Source: Coptis chinensis (lineage: Eukaryota; Streptophyta; Magnoliopsida; Ranunculales; Ranunculaceae). From it: a stretch of 64,000 nucleotides of DNA. The translations under genes were made by a program, and so were the position numbers. Under the pieces are notes generated by a model, which saw only the letters and a program-made list of their open reading frames with translations, did no database searches and was not told the origin of the DNA. Shown here piece by piece: positions 61,401 to 64,000 of the stretch. Each line of letters opens with the position of its first letter. Within the stretch, counting starts at the first letter, position 1. The stretch is taken from contig CM027377.1 in NCBI GenBank assembly GCA_015680905.1, positions 5,294,501-5,358,500 of the forward strand. The letters are read 5' to 3'.

Positions 61401-64000
61401 TCCATGTCATTCAATTCTATCATTTAAAAGCTCAATAAAATCTAGATAATTATATAGAGAATATTAATCACATTTTCCTATCCAACCGAGAAAATGCACG
61501 TAGAAAGATCCTGCATGATTCTCTAGCAGATACATTCAGCTTTAAAGAAGTTGCCTACCCAAATGTTCCCACCACACGTGTGCTTATATGTGTGTAAGTA
61601 TCCCCAGCTAACTTCGCAAGCCCAAAATCAGAAACCTGTCCAAGAAAAGAAAATAACAATTTCAGAAGCTTCAATTACCATAAAAAATGAAATTCAGAAA
61701 TTGTTCAGCCATTGGGCATGCCTGAGCTTCAAAGTCGTTATCTATAAGAATGTTTGCTGACTTGATGTCCCTGTGAATAATGCGAGGATGACCTGAGAAA
61801 TGAATCAGAAGCTTTGACTCATGAATATGCAATTGTTAATTGTAGCGTAAAAATACCAAGTAACTTACTTAACTGGGAAAAGTTCAAATTCTTTAAGACG
61901 TGCACACTCAGAAATATGCGACAACTAAATTATTGACATGGATTAAAATAAATAAATAAATAAAATAATTTTAAGTTTGTCTATAGTTTTCAAATATCCT
62001 TTACATGCCTGCTATATACATTCACATGCACATAGCACACAAGATATGCCTGTTGTATATGACCGTATGAAGTTTGAACTATATAACATTACTTCAAACG
62101 TGTGAAAAGCATAGAGTAACCAACTATTCAATGATAACAATATGGACCCGTCAAGTCAGAGCGGTAAGAAAAGTGTGAAAACGATCGAATAACCAAGTCC
62201 AGAAGCAAGGGAGGGAGTACTCACAATCTTCATGCAAATAAGATATTCCACGTGCTGCGCCAGTAGCAACCTTAACCCGAGTTCTCCACTCCATTACTGG
62301 CCTACCATGCGCTACAAAATGCAGAGAAACATGAGATTAGTAATCTCATAATGGAAGACCAACACACATACGCTGAAAAGTTCATTTTTCACTAGTATTG
62401 ACTAAAATGCTCATCTTACCGTGAAGATGATAATATAGGGTGTTATTTGGGACAAAATCATAGACAAGCAATCGTTGATGGTCTGATATGCAGTACCCTA
62501 CTAGTGAAACCAGATGTTTGTGATGAACACGGCTAATAGTCTCGACTTCAGCTCTGAACTCACGGTCTCCCTGTGAACCACCAATTTTGAGCTGCTTTAC
62601 AGCCACATCTCTTCCATCTGCTATAATTCCCTTGTAAACACAACCGAATCCACCTTCACCTAAAAGATTCTGCTCCGAAAACCCATTTGTGGCTCCAACT
62701 AGTTCTTCATACGTGAACCACGACCTGGAATTGCCCATTAAACCTGAATCTTGTGGTGAATATACAAATTCACTTCCAGAACCACGGTTTATTAGAGGCT
62801 TTAAAGAATAAGCCTTTACATCTGACCTATCTGTAGAGGATCGAGAAAAATCAACATCAACTTATGGAAACACAAAATATTTCAAGCGTACACTCAATAT
62901 GATAATTGAGTAAAAAGAATAACTACTTCTACACTTTTGACCAGGAAATTCACAACTTTATGCTATGTTACATAGACACGCCATATTTATAAGAATAATC
63001 CGTGTTTATCGATCCACGTGTCCGTGTCAAACACATATTGTATGTGTTATACCTCAATTTTTTATATTTTGCCGTGTTGGATACGGACACGTGGATCCAC
63101 GTCAATGTAACTTAGCTTTTACGTTCAGTATGTATCTTGTGCATATCCTACTACAAAACTTTGTGGAAGGATAAACCGTCCAACAAATAAGGAAAACAAT
63201 AAAATTTACATCCAACAACCATGTAACGTAAACCTTCATACAAAATAATATTGGCAAAGTTTTCAAGGCAGTACCTGAGACTGGGGAAGTGCCAAGTGGG
63301 GAGGGCATAACATGTCCGGCATTGTAGCGAGTGGCCTTTTTCTTTTGTTTCCTCATATAACAGACAGCCAGTCCGATGAGACTAATCACGATAAAGCTAA
63401 CTAGAACAACAGCGACTGTACCTCCAGGGCCAATTCCGCCAGAACTTTTATTGTTGTCATTTACTGGTGCACGAGAACTCTGATTTGTTGAGTCATTGGG
63501 TGGAGTCAGAATTGGTTGAGTGGGACTCGGTTGGGGTGGAGCCTCAATTGGTTGAGTGGGAATCGGTCGGGGAGGAGCCACAGTTGGTGAAATGGAAGTA
63601 GGTGGTAAAGGGGGTGAAGGAGAAGAAGGTGTTGGCTGTGTTTGATTTATAGGCGGTGAAGGTACAGCAGGTGGAGTATCCCTGGAAGGGGGAGATGTGG
63701 GCCGCCGTGAAACAGATGGAGGAGGAGGTGTAAGCGACGGTGGCGCAGGTGAACGTTTAGGCGGATTAGCCAATGGTGGTGGAGGGGAACTTGTTGGCAA
63801 CGGAGGAGAATCAGCAGGGGGAGGAACAGAGACATTTGGTGTAGGTGGAGGTGGCGAGACTGCTTGGGGAGGAGGCGATTTTACCGCAGGTGGTGTGGAT
63901 GAAATAGGGGGAGGGGAGTTAACGGTGTTAGGTGGTGGAGGTGAAACGACAGTCACAGGCGGTGGAGATGAAACTGGACGAGGGGCAGGAGGAGAAGGAG
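58402..64000 (-). CDS. PERK-type proline-rich receptor-like kinase (partial, 5' end beyond window)
   Basis: Eight exons in phase: 63275->64000, 62420-62830, 62225-62311, 61722-61792, 61559-61635, 61232-61379, 58709-58870 and 58402-58587. The extracellular part is Pro-rich (SPPPP-type repeats, still open at the window edge). A transmembrane helix ([20 protein letters not shown]) and basic MRKQKKK follow. The kinase has the Gly loop [18 protein letters not shown] (ATP Lys), [40 protein letters not shown] and KRPRMGQ. The C-terminal tail ends [16 protein letters not shown]. PERKs sense cell-wall state and phosphorylate Ser/Thr. The intron after FEAQ uses a GC donor (CAG|GCATGC). The intron 58871-61231 is 2.4 kb and holds a MITE. 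Confidence 0.95.
60607..60758. mobile_element. Small MITE in a PERK intron
   Basis: The left end GGGTGTTTGTTTTTTAGCTAC and the right end (minus strand) GGGCCTGTTTGTTTTTTAG form inverted repeats, with ACTTA-rich subterminal repeats. Likely hAT-type; the target duplication is unclear because of a T-run. Confidence 0.6.

Noticed and set aside
1-64000. CRISPR arrays, bacterial-type operons, rRNA or tRNA genes
   Set aside because: No regularly spaced direct repeats of that kind, no operon structure, and no convincing tRNA or rRNA signature seen by eye; a tRNA scan was not possible.

Overview
The window is nuclear DNA of a flowering plant, almost certainly a eudicot. Evidence: AT-rich intergenic DNA, GT-AG introns, plant-only protein families (PERK receptor kinase, plant-type GH81 glucanase, cysteine-rich small membrane proteins), a MIR162 hairpin, and many nested plant transposons (MULE, hAT, LTR elements, MITEs). 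No species can be named from sequence alone. Layout: 1-2476 (-) an HD-domain nucleotidase gene (HDDC2 type) running off the left edge. 2933-3400 a 3' fragment of a GH81 endo-1,3-beta-glucanase gene joined to unrelated sequence. 3696-4717 hairpin-type MITEs. 6045-7791 a hAT-like element with 8-bp target duplication and internal ~400-bp tandem repeats. 9380-11495 (-) a frameshifted GH81 copy. 14189-14503 (-) an orphan last exon of 2-hydroxyacyl-CoA lyase. 15834-22412 a 6.6-kb Mutator-like element (MULE) with ~104-bp terminal inverted repeats, a decayed transposase, and an opposite-strand zf-GRF-like gene. 22537-24717 (-) the intact GH81 gene. 26041-27035 (-) a small conserved three-exon gene with a hAT element in its 5' UTR region. 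29326-29670 (+) a cysteine-rich membrane protein. 31734-31826 (-) the MIR162 precursor. 34571-39216 (+) a decayed uncharacterised, probably TE-related gene split by a 2.8-kb solo-LTR-like insertion. 40628-42221 (-) a Ty3/gypsy gag relic. 44471-44793 (+) an orphan C-terminal exon. 46135-46616 (-) a calmodulin-like gene with one frameshift. 47464-54443 a 7-kb LTR retroelement without visible coding capacity, carrying a nested hAT element. 54945-55298 and 56470-56931 (-) two small membrane proteins. 58402->64000 (-) a PERK-type receptor kinase running off the right edge. The genes do not form a pathway; this is ordinary plant gene order diluted by transposons. Most informative are the GH81 triplication with a MULE insertion whose pre-insertion site survives in a paralogous copy, the MIR162 locus, the unusual MULE cargo, and a solo LTR whose removal restores a reading frame. 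I found no convincing wholly new biological system; the MULE with its antisense zf-GRF-like/coiled-coil/membrane protein is the closest candidate.
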